Shown here piece by piece: positions 1 to 11,285 of a DNA stretch of 64,000 bases. Under the pieces are notes generated by a model, which was given only the letters and a program-made list of their open reading frames with translations, did not search any database and was not told the origin of the DNA. The DNA is from Leptodontidium sp. MPI-SDFR-AT-0119. Lineage: Eukaryota > Ascomycota > Leotiomycetes > Helotiales > Leptodontidiaceae. The position numbers and the translations under genes were made by a program. Position 1 is the stretch's first letter. Each line of letters starts with the position of its first letter. Location: contig JAHLEZ010000004.1 in NCBI GenBank assembly GCA_020726505.1, positions 2,666,001 through 2,730,000 on the forward strand, read 5' to 3'.

Positions 1-1233
1 ACCTTTCTCGCTAATGTCTTGGGGCCAAGGTGCGAGATTGATCATGCGTCCATGGGTGTTGACGATCGGAACTTGAGCAATATATGATCTCACTCTGTCA
101 ATCCAGCCAGTGGTGCGGTACTGGGCGCTGATATATGGCATCGCTTTGGAGGATTTGTTGAAGAAGACAATTTGATGTTAGCGGCGTAACAAGGTTTTGA
201 TCGACTTGATCCTCACTCTTGGAAGCATGGAAACGCTCTGGCGAGATCTCTCCAACCCATTGGTCGAGACCAGCCTGAGTTCCAGATACAAGCCAGGTGG
301 TGTATTTGGCGAATCTATCGTAGTACCACCATGGTAGGAACGAGTCTCGGAGGAGTGGGTGGACATACGCGGTGTCAAAGAGGCTGGCTGCTCCGACATC
401 ATATGGCACATTTCCTTGAGGGGAGATAGTTTGCTTCATGCCAAACCATGAAGGCTCTGGGGCTCTCTGTTGCTCATGTCAGTTTGGACCTCAACATTCC
501 TGAGTTTAAAACATGCCTTTGGTGCGCAAAGGAACCCATCACGGTGACAAAGAGTGACAGACTTCGTATTGGAGTTAACGGCCATGTAAGCGAGGTCCAT
601 TCCGGTCTCGCCACTTCCAACAATCAACACGTTCTTGCCACTTCCAAACTGGGCCTTCTCCTTGAAATGAGAAGAGTGCATGACAGTAGGGATGGAATTC
701 AAGCCCTCGATGTCTGGCATGTTGGGGGTGACATGAAGTCCCGAGCAGATTGCCACAGCATCACAATGCCACTGAGCTACTCGGCCATCTTCCACATAGC
801 GAATGGTATGTCCGCCTTTCTCTCTTCGCTCAATGTTGGTGACTAATGTCTTGAGATGGATGTGAGGCCAGAGACCGAATTGCTTGCAGTAGCCCTCGAG
901 GTATGTGCAGTATGCTTCGGCAGAGAGGAAGTCTGGGGATTCTGCCGAATACCGGTAGTCAGAGAAGGTAGTGAGCTGACGGGAAGATACAAGCTGATGA
1001 AACATCAGTAGGAGTTCCTGACAAAATCAGAGCACATAAATTCCCCTTGGAACCGGAAGTCATACCTCGGCCTCTTCATATGCACGATGCTTGAAGGTCC
1101 CTCCAACAGAGTCCTCTGCTTCGAACAGCTTTACCTCAATAGGCTCAACTCCAGAGAAGAACTCATGGGCAGTGATGAGATACTTAAGTGTTACTAAACC
1201 CGAAGGACCTCCTCCGATGACGGCTACACGCAT
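1..1233 (-). CDS. Flavin-containing monooxygenase, C-terminus beyond the window edge
   Basis: Class B flavin monooxygenase that would use FAD and NADPH to oxygenate a small substrate, which cannot be told from sequence. The start at 1233 gives an FAD-binding GGGPSG at residues 7-12, and a second nucleotide loop GSGETG lies near residues 190-195. Exons by frame continuity: 1233-1066, 1017-517, 466-217, then 143-1. Intron 1 (1018-1065) is canonical. Intron 2 (467-516) starts with GC (AAG|GCATGT) and has a CTGAC branch site; it is needed to join the CAPK and RAPEP blocks. Intron 3 (144-216) is less certain: splicing there removes a stretch that in another frame reads like the family's conserved FFNKSSKA block, but no AG acceptor lies before it. 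The conserved SLFDTAYVHPLLRDS block follows intron 2. The family is clear; the details of exon 4 are not. Confidence 0.85.
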
Positions 1234-1530
1234 TTTGAACTGTTGACGATGATGTATCGCGAAATGAAAACAGCACTTTGACGAAAGAGAAAGTCACACG
1301 AAAGAGGAATCTGGTTCAAGATAATCAGAAGATGAGGGACGTTATTTAGGAAAAGGGAGAGAAACAAGTCACTGAACAAAATGTTGGTTTTATACCCATT
1401 GCCCTTTCCTCATTCACCAGCATATAAGTCGAATATCCCAAGGCAATAGTGGCAGGAACATTCACGACCTACTGCCTGTACAGGCTAGTACGGATCAAAT
1501 TCGACATCTTTTGACGCTTTCAGAAGCAAT

Positions 1531-1680
1531 GAGGTTGTTGGTATTCCATGAGTCTCATTGGCGATATCGTGTGAAGCCAAAGTTCGCCGACCACTCCTGC
1601 TGCACTTTGCGGCAGAGTGAGGTTGTTGGTCTTTTGACACTTGTCATTGGCGACTGGATGCGAAGCTGACCTTCGGTTTC
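1531..1680. repeat. Imperfect direct repeat, 88 bp period
   Basis: GAGGTTGTTGGT occurs at 1531 and again at 1619. In both copies it is followed about 20 nt later by TCATTGGCGA and then by GAAGC(C/T) and a TTCG, so two diverged copies of roughly 60 bp lie in tandem. Origin unknown. Confidence 0.55.
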
Positions 1681-2548
1681 GGGATCGACTTGAAATCGTT
1701 ACGCGCCCTTCCTTGTCCAATACAATGGTTCCGAGTTGAGTGACGGACTTCTCCTGCTTCTGTGCAAACCACTTTGACCGAGTCGAGTGCTCTATTTCAT
1801 CAGCCGAATCCGGTCCTCTGGGACTGAACTCCAGTGGCAGTAGTAGGCAGCGTCTCTAACTTCCTGGAAAGAAGATCGAGGAATCGTTATTCGTACTACC
1901 TGAGGTACTCCAAATGATCGAAGAGACCTACATCAAATCTTCTTCCAAACATGACATGCACAAGATCCGCACTTGCCCACATCTTCTAACTAAGCAATAT
2001 ATCCTCTGCGTTCCAAACCCACCGGTATCAAAATACGCTACAATTGGGTCCGGGACAAGCCTCACATCAAGACGGAGGCTCATAGGCCAATCCCCAGACG
2101 GACTGGATAACGCGGTAAGTGTACTTTTTCTAAGGACACGTAACGAAGCAGATCTATTAAGGAACACCCGACTTCTCTTCAAACACAAAATATCTAAACT
2201 CATTGGTTAATCCCGAGAATGGGGCGATCTTACCTCAGCTGATGTGGTTTTGTTGGTTTCGCGTGTTTGTTGGTTGTGTTTATTGGTCCGTTCGTAGCCG
2301 AGAAAAGCCAACCTCACCGAGGACATGGGTGAACTTGCAGATTTGTGAGGAGAGAGGGATCATTTTTCTCCGTGGATGACTACGATTCTGGACTTTGTTT
2401 TTATGATAACCTGGAGTGGGTTGACTTCTGAGGTGGCAGGCTCAAATATTGATGAGCTGTGCTTCCTTGCTTTTGTTAGGCTTGCTGAAAGATTGTCCAT
2501 TCTTCTAGATTAAACGGGGGACATGGCTGAAACGGCCGGAGTGATTTG

Positions 2549-2572
2549 AGATCTAGATCTAGATCTAGATCT
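2549..2572. repeat. AGATCT hexanucleotide microsatellite (4 units)
   Basis: Four perfect AGATCT units, followed by degenerate CTAC/ACCTAC units to about 2592. The array lies just beyond the 3' end of the decayed HET gene. Confidence 0.85.
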
Positions 2573-2732
2573 ACGTCTACACCTACACCTAGATGGGCGA
2601 ATATGCAAGAGCATGGTTCCACATGCCACGAGTAACTCACTTCATAACCAACACCTGCACATCACCGTCCTTCTTCCCCACCAGTGCTTCTCCCTCCATG
2701 ATCCCATTCACATACGACTCGCCAATCCACTT

Positions 2733-4140
2733 TTACCCACCACCTTCCAATCTCCTCAGCACAAACGGCAAATACCCCCCCTCAAGAACAGTAACCAGAT
2801 CCCCGATCTCTGTTTTCAGAGGTGCTACGCCGATATAGCCCTTCGAAGTAATGACGAACGACCGGCCATGACACCGAGTAATGCAAGCATTGTAAACGGC
2901 TTGACATACAACCTCTTTCACCTCCTCCATATCCTCATCTGGAGCACACCCCTCCACCACAGAACCAGGCAACGGCAACCTCCCCATCCATGTCTCAAAG
3001 TAGACATTCTCCAACATATCACCAGGCAGAGGCGCCCACTTCTCAAACCACCTGTCCGCCACCAACGTCCTCCAAAACGCCACTCTTCTCCCCCCAACTC
3101 CATCATACGGACACTCACTCCCATCCCGACGAATCTCTCCAACCCTCCCCTCCCAAGCCCTCACATTCGCCAACGTCCTCGCCGACCTCTCCTTCACATT
3201 CGCAGGCCTCTCCACTGGATCAACGCCCGTATATGAATCCAACGGCTCATTCCGTCCCACATATACCGCCTCATCAACCACCACGCCACGACTCCTCAAC
3301 TGCCTTAAATGAGGAGAGAACAGATTATCCACAAAGATCTTCCTCCGTCCCCAACAATCGCGCCCACTAGCTGCATACTCACTCAGCGAGAACGCCACAT
3401 ACGTTGGTCTCGTCCCCAAGAGGCCGCTGGAGGAGTAATCACGCACCCACGATGGTAAGTCATGTTCATCACTCTTGCTATCAGCGTCGAAATGCAGGAC
3501 TGTCAGGTCTTGATAGCGGATGATACAGAGTGCTGTCACTGCCGCGTAGACATCCGCTACGGGGGCGCTGTAATCGGGAATTATATGCGCAGTCTGCAAT
3601 GGCGGCGACAGGGACAGGAGTGCGTAGATCTTGTCCCGCGGATCGGTGGCGTGGAAGTATTCTGTGGATGTTATCCAGCTTTGAGACTGCTCTGCTGACC
3701 TGTTGTGATCTTCTCGACTTCCTCGGGGAAATCAGTTAGGATGGATGAGAATGGATTTCCTGGGATGAGAAATCCTCGCGCTTCGACGTAGCGTGCGGAT
3801 GAGCCGTGTCAACCGCCACGGATGTCGTCTTGACGTACAAAAGCCTCGATGGGGAGGGATTTGTTACCACATAGTATAACCAGCTTTTTAGAAAGTAAGG
3901 CTTCTACAATTCCTACACGTGATCGAGCGCGGATGCGAGATTGGTCGTCACGGGCAAGGGGCATCCGTTGAATGGTATAGGCGTGGTGAGGCTGGGATTG
4001 CCCCAGACTTAGGAGGGTGATGTGTAGGGAGTTGTGTTGGGCTAGAGGAGTTGGGTGTGGCGTGTCGTGCATGAGATGTCTAGGACGCGGATCTCATGGT
4101 TGGATGAGTCTACGATTTTGTAGGTTGGATTTGGACTTGG
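2733..4140 (-). pseudogene. Decayed HET (heterokaryon incompatibility) domain gene
   Basis: HET proteins trigger cell death after fusion of genetically different hyphae. Reading leftwards from about 4140, the family's N-terminal start appears (Y-K-I-V, then E-I-R-V-L-D), soon followed by a stop. In another frame comes a degenerate form of the conserved R-V-W-x-V-Q-E / LCGN block: here R-V-G-I-V-E-A then LVILCGNKSLPI, with Trp replaced and a residue missing. A third segment has the hallmark ATDPRDKIYALLSL near 3650-3610. The last part is one open frame of 288 codons (3599-2733) with the typical LPSWVRDYS and PFVLR motifs. At least two frame changes plus stops separate the blocks, so no full HET protein can be made. 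The C-terminal frame alone could still be translated but would lack the HET core. Confidence 0.75.
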
Positions 4141-4500
4141 ATCGACCTGTTTAGATTAATGCCTATGTATTTACTCAATACCCCTGAGGACGAGTGGAGG
4201 GATAATGTGCCAGTGGATCGTCCCGAGAGTCCTCAGTTGTAACGACTATCTTTAGAGCTGGCTAGATAGATCTTGAAAGATGCGATGGGCAGGTAGGATT
4301 ACTTGTATCTCGAATGAAAGGTATATATGGCATTCCTAGCAACTAGTAAGAGTCCGAGACCAATTGAAGAAAACAACATGTTAGCGAGGGAAATAAAATC
4401 AAGAAGACCTATCAGGTTGAGTTCAAATTCATCGTGGTGTACAACAAACTATCCTACAAAATATCCAAACAAGCCACCCCTCTCTCTCTCCATCTGTGCT
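4141..4500. other. Spacer between HET pseudogene and SEN2 3' end
   Basis: No gene seen. It would contain the SEN2 3' UTR and the upstream region of the decayed HET gene. A TATATG stretch lies near 4322. Confidence 0.5.
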
Positions 4501-6381
4501 CTAATCACGCATCCTATTCGCCGCCCACCGCCTCATCACTACCTCCCTAACTTTATACCTCCCCAAAACACCATCAATACCCAGTCTCTTCTCCTCCTCG
4601 ACATCCACCGGCCGCGGGATATCCACATACGTCAAGATCAGCGTCTTCTTGACTTGCGTGATGACTCTATTAATACAACTCAACCAAGCCCACGTCCGCT
4701 TCTCCTTTCCCTTGACGTAGTTCTCTAGGAAGGGGTTACTGCGCCAGTAAGGATCGGTGTAGGATGGTAAGACAAGGATGGCAAATTCGGCGTGTGTGAA
4801 GACGGGTCCGCGCGTGTAGAGCATGTAATCGACGGAGAACTTAGTTCCGGATCGGAGGACCCAGCCGAGCGAGCGGAAGTGGTGGTATACGACGTAGTTG
4901 ATCATGAATGGGTCATCGGGGGAGAGTGATGGGTTGACTTGTGGTGGGAAGTATGATGTTTTGCGAGCGAGGTAGAAGAGGTCTTCGTTCGAGATTGGGG
5001 CGTTGGTGTCCGGGTCGACAACTGTGAGGGCGCCGAGTGCATAGGAGAGGAAAAAGGCTTCTTCGAGGGTGAGTTGGACGTGCTCTTGGTCTTTGATGAT
5101 CAAGGGTGTCTCTTCGATTATGGTGGTGTTTGTGACGGCTTTCTCTGGGCTTGGAGGTTCGGTTTGGATGAATGTATTTTTTTCGACTGTCGGTGAGAAT
5201 CGTACGCTCTTCCTGCGTTTCATTTTGGGGGTTGAAGGAGATCCATTGATCGGAGTTGATCCACCTCCGGTGTCATTGGTCTCTGTTGTCTGCTCAGAAT
5301 GGACAGAGCCGTCGACGGTTTCATCGTTGGTCTCTGACCCACCAACCAGTTCGGTCTCTTCGAGGTGGAGGTGCCCGTTGATCTTGAGCGCATTCGGGGT
5401 TGATTGTTTTTCAGCAGGGACATCTGAAGCGGGCAAGGAGATATGGGGTTTATCCTGAAGATCCAACTGGCCAATGGCTTCAGACTTGGTCAAGTCGGAA
5501 AGGACTTGGGTCTTGGGAGAAGCGGGAAGAATTGGTAGAAATGACTCGATTGAATTTGGTAGAGCTAGGAGTTCTAAAGGTCCAGTAGGTGGGGCATAGA
5601 ATCTTTGAAGAAACTTCTCATCGAAGTCTCCAACAAAGCATTCAATGGTATTTACCAAGGATTCAAGGTCCGCCAGGGAGTTTGGCAATGCCAGGAGTTC
5701 CATAGGGCCTACAGGTGCAATCAATACATAACTTGAACTGGCCGAAGGAATTTCGTCCTTGACCAGAACTTGTTCGATTGGAGCAGCCTGTACTTTAGCA
5801 GGATCTTCCAGAGGGAGAACTTCCAAAGCAGCAGTCGGGGTCTCCTCTGGTTGCTCCGCCTCAGCTTCTTCTTGTAGGGTCTGATCGATTGCTTCTCTCT
5901 CCTTTCTCGCTCTCTCCCACTTTGTAACCTGGCGCTCAGCTCGTCTCTTCCTCGTAACCTCTTCACTGGTAATCTTGGTCTTCGTCCCCAATCGAGTCTT
6001 CTCTCGACTCAGCCAACTGGGTTCACTTCTACTCAGGTTTCCCTTTCCATAGAAGCCCTGTTCCCATAGGCCTCGGATGGACCGGATATCCGTTACATGA
6101 ACAGACCGAGTCTCCGGCGAGAACCAACCTTGGTATGCAGGATCAATGTGCGACTGCTCAGTCTTGACTGTTTGAGACAGCCAAACATAGAGAATGTGGA
6201 AGAGGGAGAGAGGATTATGTGGAACGAAGGTGGGGAGGGGGAAGGTTCGAAGAGGAGCTGGCAGAGCGTAGAGCCTATTCAATTGCTCGAATCTCGACGG
6301 ACCACGAGGTTTCGAGGGTGAAGGCTTGACCTGAGGCGCCTTGCCCTTGTCTGCAGGTGTGATTTGTGTTGTGTCTGCCAT
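4501..6381 (-). CDS. SEN2: tRNA-splicing endonuclease subunit Sen2
   Basis: Catalytic subunit of the heterotetrameric tRNA-splicing endonuclease; in yeast Sen2 cuts the 5' splice site of intron-containing pre-tRNAs. It is a single open frame of 626 codons. The N-terminal Sen2 region (near residues 30-170, with PLSLFHILYVWLSQ and the GLWEQGFYGKGNLSRSEP block) is followed by a long acidic, low-complexity linker (about 180-430) usual for fungal Sen2. The C-terminal nuclease fold has the catalytic triad: Tyr522 in LYTRGP, His530 in FTHAEF, and Lys578/579 before TLILTYVDIP. The start at 6381 is the first Met of the conserved N-terminus and no intron is needed. A core single-copy gene, intact, in contrast to the accessory genes around it. 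Confidence 0.96.
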   Translation of the reverse strand: MADTTQITPADKGKAPQVKPSPSKPRGPSRFEQLNRLYALPAPLRTFPLPTFVPHNPLSLFHILYVWLSQTVKTEQSHIDPAYQGWFSPETRSVHVTDIRSIRGLWEQGFYGKGNLSRSEPSWLSREKTRLGTKTKITSEEVTRKRRAERQVTKWERARKEREAIDQTLQEEAEAEQPEETPTAALEVLPLEDPAKVQAAPIEQVLVKDEIPSASSSYVLIAPVGPMELLALPNSLADLESLVNTIECFVGDFDEKFLQRFYAPPTGPLELLALPNSIESFLPILPASPKTQVLSDLTKSEAIGQLDLQDKPHISLPASDVPAEKQSTPNALKINGHLHLEETELVGGSETNDETVDGSVHSEQTTETNDTGGGSTPINGSPSTPKMKRRKSVRFSPTVEKNTFIQTEPPSPEKAVTNTTIIEETPLIIKDQEHVQLTLEEAFFLSYALGALTVVDPDTNAPISNEDLFYLARKTSYFPPQVNPSLSPDDPFMINYVVYHHFRSLGWVLRSGTKFSVDYMLYTRGPVFTHAEFAILVLPSYTDPYWRSNPFLENYVKGKEKRTWAWLSCINRVITQVKKTLILTYVDIPRPVDVEEEKRLGIDGVLGRYKVREVVMRRWAANRMRD

Positions 6382-8246
6382 GGTGGGGAGACTGTGTCAG
6401 GGTGGTGTCATGTCGAGAATCTGCGAATTCGAGTTGTCAGCAAGAGCTTTGTGCAAACAACACCCATCGTGATAACCAAATACAATTGATTGCAATGCTC
6501 AGATACCGTTGTAGTCTTCTCCGAAGAGAATAGAGCCAACATCAGAGAACGACATAAAGTCAGAGTCATTCTCCTAGACATCGAAAGTGTCATCACCGCA
6601 TGCAAGACAGTCCAAGACCGTCGTCGTCAATTCACAAAGAAATGGAATGGGTACTTACAGCTTCAGGTACTCCTCTCGAGTTGGTTGAGAAGCGGTGGTG
6701 TTGAAGACGAAAGAATTGTATTTGTATGTGGAAGAACAGCAGCTCTGCTCCGGCGACTCATCTTGAAAAATTTGGTGACGGGAAAACCCGCTAGCTCGGT
6801 CACGTGTCTGGTGCAGATCCACCATTGAGAACTCGGGGGTTTCATCGCGATATCCCCTGGTCCATCAGGAACAGTTGACCGTCTCTCGCCGAATAGAGGC
6901 TCTCCAAATAACGAGTTGATCGCGAGATTACTTGCGATTTGTTTCCCTCAGTCCTCGCATATCTGACTCCTCCTACATTCAAAGAGGAGAACACTCAGCC
7001 ATGGCCGAACGACAAATCAGCTCAACCTAATCCTCCAATTCATTCGCCGGAGTTCCGAATAGTCGATGTTGTCGATTGGCGTTGGGGTGGATTTGGGTAT
7101 ACTGGAGCTGCATATACGGTATAGGCCTGACGACTTGAAATTGGCATCATTCCAATTGGATGATGATTAGGTACAATGAAGGATCCTGTGGAGCAAGTCA
7201 TAGCCATCAGAGATCAGAAATGAGTAGTTAGGCATAGGCAGCAATGCTTATGGAAGTACGGTCCGGAAGGAGTACAGCAGAAGAAGTGCAGTAGGTAAGA
7301 ATGGGGAGTCAAGTCAAAGTAAAGGGTAAACCACTCACATCGTACGGAGCATTTTCAATTCCTACTTTCCCCGCTATTTGAGCCCAACGAGTGGCTCTGA
7401 GTCAAGTTGTCAACGCGGAAATACTGTCCAGCTTCACTGATCCTGTCGTGGGATTCTAGACGCATTCATTGGTTTGAGGCAATTCGTACTTGCTCCGACG
7501 CCCGACTGCTATGCCAAGAACGAGCACTTGCTCGTCCCAAAACGCTGCAGTGCAGCCTCCTCCCATTATCCAGCCATATATACTCTCCTCGTATGTCATA
7601 TTCCTTTTAACACCAAACTCTATCAGAAATCAGGCGAATTGCCCTTCCCCGACCCAATGGCCCAATGTGTGCTATCTAGCCATCAAGGGTGGTTCATTGG
7701 TTCAAATGTCGGTGAGCTGCAAAAGCCGCGCAGAAATATCTCAACAATCTCTGCCTTATCTGCCTCGTGCGAACTGGTTGTGTCAGCCTTGTGCTAAGAT
7801 GTACCTCAATTCTTGATTCCTTGTATGTGTGCAGGTAAGGCACCGATCCATTGCAGCAATTGGGTTGAATTGCAGTAGCTGGTCATGTGACTGGCCTAGT
7901 TCGAAGAGCTGCAGTGTTACGTGGCAGAGACTTCTGTGGGGGATTCTGCAGCAGAAGACCGAAGCGTGGGTTGGTACTTTGGTTGATTGGGGCTGAGTGC
8001 GATTGAGAGAGGAGGAGAGGGCGTTTTGGGTTCGAAGATGCAGATGCCAATACGGATGCCCAGATTGTGGAAACACCAGAAGTTGGGGCTTGCATTTGTA
8101 TGCAGGAGATCGGTGCAATAGGGTGGGTTCGGCGGAGATGCATGGACTGGGATGGAGTTAGTATATCTACCGCCTCGCCCGGGCGAACGTGCTTGATGTT
8201 CAACACTCGAGCTGGGCGAAGGTTACCAATTGACTTTTCGAATCCG
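6382..8246. promoter_or_regulatory. Divergent intergenic region between SEN2 and the gene at 8247
   Basis: No supported gene in 1.9 kb. Short open frames lack motifs. It must hold the promoters of SEN2 (leftward) and of the charged protein (rightward). A palindromic CCAATTGG at 7152-7159 offers a CCAAT box on both strands. The role is inferred from position only. Confidence 0.5.
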
Positions 8247-9273
8247 ATGTCAAACAAGAACAAATCGAAGAAATCAAGTACGAAGAGCCAGCATGTTGAG
8301 GAAGTCAGAAGGAAGGTCATCAAGGACGACAGTACGAAAGTGGAGGTAATCACTAAGAGGGAGGCTGAGGTTCCAGAAGGCACGCCAAAGCCAGCACCCG
8401 CGCCCACCCCCGTACAAAATCAAGCAGAAGTTCCTGCCACGAAACCCAAGATTGAAGAGACAGCTTGGTCCGACTGGGCTTGGGACGATTTATCGGGACG
8501 ATGGTGGAGAGCCAGACCCGCAACTGACAGTACGTTCTCTTACTACCGTTTTGCAGCTTTGACTTATCAAGACAGAAACCTGGCAATATGAATGTACCGA
8601 GCCTATTGAATCCGTGCTTGTCCCGAGTCCAGTTCCACAATTTGCTCCAGCTGCCAAATACGAGTATCCGGAGCAAAAATCCCGGATTCTGTTCGCGAAT
8701 GAGATTACGTACCGAGTGCCAGATCCGAGAGGGGGGTATTTCCTGGCAGTGGGGCAGGAGGAACAGTCATGGAATGTTGAGGAGGCTTTGAACTCGACGA
8801 AAGTTAAAGAGGGACCCAAGAAAGTTGAAGTCGTTGTTGAAAAGAAAGAAAGTGGTGGTGGTGAGAAGAAGGCTGCAACACCTGGCTGTGAAGCTCCTGG
8901 TCAGAAGCCTTCTGGGACAGAGAAGGCTCCAGCCAAATTGAACATCGGGCCTGCTTTAACGAAAGAAGCTGCTGAATCCTCAAGTACGAAGAAGACTGTA
9001 GGTATAGCGCGAGTGCGTGAGTGGGTGGCAGAAGTTAATGATGCCGTGCAGAAGGCAGAGAGTAGTCCTGCTCCAAGTCCTACTAAGAAACAAGGTATAT
9101 TAACTTCATCCGTTCTGTTGATGAAAAAAGAACTAACGAGCGCAGCACCTGAGAAGGAAAAGAAGTCTAAGCAGCCCTCCAAACCGAAAAAGAAGACGGT
9201 GTATATTGAAGATGATGACGATGAGGATGACGAGCCAAGACATCGAGGGCGGACGAGGGAGCGGAGGAGATGA
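8247..9273 (+). CDS. Lys/Glu-rich protein of unknown function, three exons
   Basis: Function not recognised. Exons 8247-8529, 8576-9094 and 9146-9273 join to 310 codons exactly. Intron 1 (46 nt) removes a stop and joins PATD to KTWQYECTEP. Intron 2 (51 nt, a multiple of three, with an AACTAAC branch site) has no stop but fits the splice consensus. The start is the Met before SNKNKSKKSSTK; an upstream in-frame ATG at 8067 is possible. The protein is basic and disordered at both ends. A short ordered centre (about residues 75-165) has two aromatic clusters: WSDWAWDDLSGRWWRA, and an ITYRVPDPRGGYFLAVG stretch. It ends in an Asp/Glu run and an Arg-rich tail, which suggests a nuclear or RNA-associated protein, but this is only inference. 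Confidence 0.75.
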
Positions 9274-9788
9274 AGAGCCGCATGAAGGGATCTAGAACCG
9301 ATAGACGTAATTATCCTGTACAGTTCGAAGCATTCAAAGCAGCTATGTTATTTGTTTCTTTTCTCAAGGGGAATTTTCAGACGTGGGAGGGCTCAAGGAA
9401 GATACAAGATGGATCGCTCGCTCCTTCCCCCTTTCTCGAGGAGAAACCTCGCTTAACCCCACTAGCGCCAACGACTACTTCAACCTTCGACTTCCCTTCT
9501 TTCCTTTCCTCTCTTCTCTTCCCTTTCGTCAACCATCTCCTCAACCTCTCCTCGAGATCTCCCTATCAACAGTATCGCCGCCCCGCCCTATCGTGCCAGC
9601 ACTGCATTCCCCCGGTACGGCATCTGTCAAGATGTCAACTCCGCGCAAAAGACCCTCTGTGGGCTCTGTGGACTCTGCGAGCTCCGCGAGGTTTCGAGCA
9701 TTTCCTACCAGCCCCTTCTTTTCAGCGACTGCGAGCATCCCATCCTCTCCTCGGTCTTCAATCTTCGAGCTGCACAGCGAGGAGGAGG
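9274..9788. other. Spacer or 5' leader of the coiled-coil/2EXR gene
   Basis: CT-rich from about 9475 to 9600, as in fungal 5' leaders. A 54-codon frame at 9632-9796 begins MSTPRKRPSV, is Ser/Pro-rich and ends in Glu residues. It looks like a fungal disordered N-terminus but is not in frame with the gene downstream, so it is either a leader ORF or an exon displaced by a frame change. Confidence 0.45.
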
Positions 9789-11285
9789 ATGTTTAATTCT
9801 TGGGTCTGGCCCTGTCGTTCGTGTGCCTGCCACGATGAACACGTAAGTCCTCTCCTTTACTCTCAATATCTCAGATGCTGACGAGAAGTTGAAGGCAGAG
9901 CTTGGATGCTAGATTTGCCGCATTCGAGACCAGATTTTTGAATCTTGAGACGAAGAACACTTCACTCGAAGCTAAGGTTTTAAAGCTGGAAACCAAGAAC
10001 GCCTCCCTCGAAGTTAAGATCTCCATGCTTGAAACCAAGAACACCTCCCGCGAAGCTAAGGTCTTAACACTTAAAAGCGACAACACTCTATTCAAGAGCC
10101 AAAACTCATCCCTAGAGATCAGGACCGCAACCATTGAGACTGAATGTACACTCCTCCAGACCAGGCCTTCCGCACTGGAGGTAGATTTAGTGACGCTGAA
10201 GGATGACACCGGAACCAGGAAAAGCCAACCACCGCCCGTAGTTCAGCTGACAAAAAACCTCTCAAAGTCTGCTCCACTGGAAGGAAACGGAGATAATGCC
10301 TCAGAACCGACTAGGGTCTTAGAGAGGGGGGGATTAATAGGCAATGATATCCAAAGTCTGGTAGGAAGTCAAGGGTAAGTTCGCTCTCTCGCATTGGAGA
10401 GATTTTGTTACTGAAATTGCATCAAGAAAGAACGTTGCTGGTGTCCCGCTTCCTGGTGGTGATCAGTCCAGCCCTTCATCGGCGGGTCCGGCCAGTCCAG
10501 GCCATCCGGCTATTGAGACTATCGATCCAAGCTCAATCTTAGTTGCTGTGAAGTAAATGCTCCTCAAACATAGCAAGTTAAAATTAGCTGAGTTGTGATC
10601 TAGGGATATCATCCACAAAGCCACGAGCCTATCATATATGCCAACTTCCTTTGAATATTTTAGACGACTTCCCCCAGAAATTCAAATCAAGGTATGGGCC
10701 TTTGCAGATCCCGAGCCTTGCGTGATTGAGATTGGCCCATGTGATAGGAGTTTTCACGAGGGCTATGCTGTTGCTGCTATTCCTTCACTCTTGCATGCTT
10801 GTGCCCAATCTCGGAAAGTCGCGATGTCCCAGTACTTTCGAGGACACTCCAGCTTTCGAAACCCAACATTTGTTCACAAACTCGATTATATCTACGTGGG
10901 TTGCTCTCAGGCACCACGCTGTGCTAATGGATACTGTCCTGGACGTACATGCAAACGAGATTTGACAGCCTGCCTTGCTCGAGATCTGACTGGAAGGGCT
11001 CTGTATGAAGTACTCCCACACACAAACCCATTTATATACCTCTCCATCATGTTCATACACAGGGGAATCGAAGAAATACTATTCGTCGATTCAAACTCAA
11101 GCAAGTCAGATGGGGAAGCCAAAATCTCAGACTTCAGAGAAATCACTACTCCCTTCGAATGGCAGCGTGAAAAAAGTTTGCTTCAGTGCTGGAAAGATCA
11201 AGTGAAAGATAGCAAGATTGGCGCAATTCCAGGAAGTCTGAAGAGAATTGTTCGGGTGGAGTACTTCAAAGGCCTCAACATTTGA
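9789..11285 (+). CDS. Coiled-coil repeat protein fused to a 2EXR domain
   Basis: Exons 9789-9842, 9899-10374, 10427-10552 and 10604-11285 join to 446 codons exactly. Intron 1 is GTAAGT...CAG with a GCTGAC branch site 17 nt from the acceptor. Introns 2 and 3 (52 and 51 nt) keep the frame and link the coiled coil to the C-terminal domain, reading VAVK|DIIHKA. Residues about 20-117 are seven 14-residue repeats, two heptads each. A Pro/Ser-rich linker follows. From about residue 233 comes a 2EXR domain: FRRLPPEIQIKVWAFA, then SLLHACAQSRKVA. 2EXR is a family of unknown function, very expanded in filamentous ascomycetes and F-box-like at its start. The 5' end is the weak part: the Met at 9789 is merely the nearest in frame. 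The coiled coil suggests oligomerisation. Confidence 0.7.
9902..10195 (+). repeat. Seven tandem 42-bp units encoding 14-residue coiled-coil repeats
   Basis: Units begin at 9902, 9944, 9986, 10028, 10070, 10112 and 10154. The best conserved read L-E-T-K-N-(T/A)-S-L-E-(A/V)-K-(V/I)-x-x; units 1, 5, 6 and 7 are diverged but keep the spacing and the leading Leu. This is protein-level repetition with clear DNA similarity in units 2-4, so recent duplication of 42-bp blocks is likely. Confidence 0.85.

Larger units (their letters stand above)
1234..2732. other. Intergenic spacer with two small repeats
   Basis: No convincing gene. Open frames here are short, lack recognisable motifs and overlap on both strands. 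The stretch holds an imperfect direct repeat near 1531-1680 and an AGATCT hexamer array at 2549-2572. Confidence 0.6.

Noticed and set aside
1914..2210. A 98-codon plus-strand frame
   Set aside because: No motif, overlaps an equally long minus frame, and has no splice or neighbour support.
5069..5458. Plus-strand frame of 129 codons
   Set aside because: Antisense shadow of the low-complexity SEN2 linker.
9874..9905. A possible frameshift that would extend the coiled coil upstream (DADEKLKAEL joined to DARFAAF by dropping one G)
   Set aside because: This stretch holds the GCTGAC branch site and acceptor of a well-formed intron (9843-9898); the spliced model is in frame without any base change.
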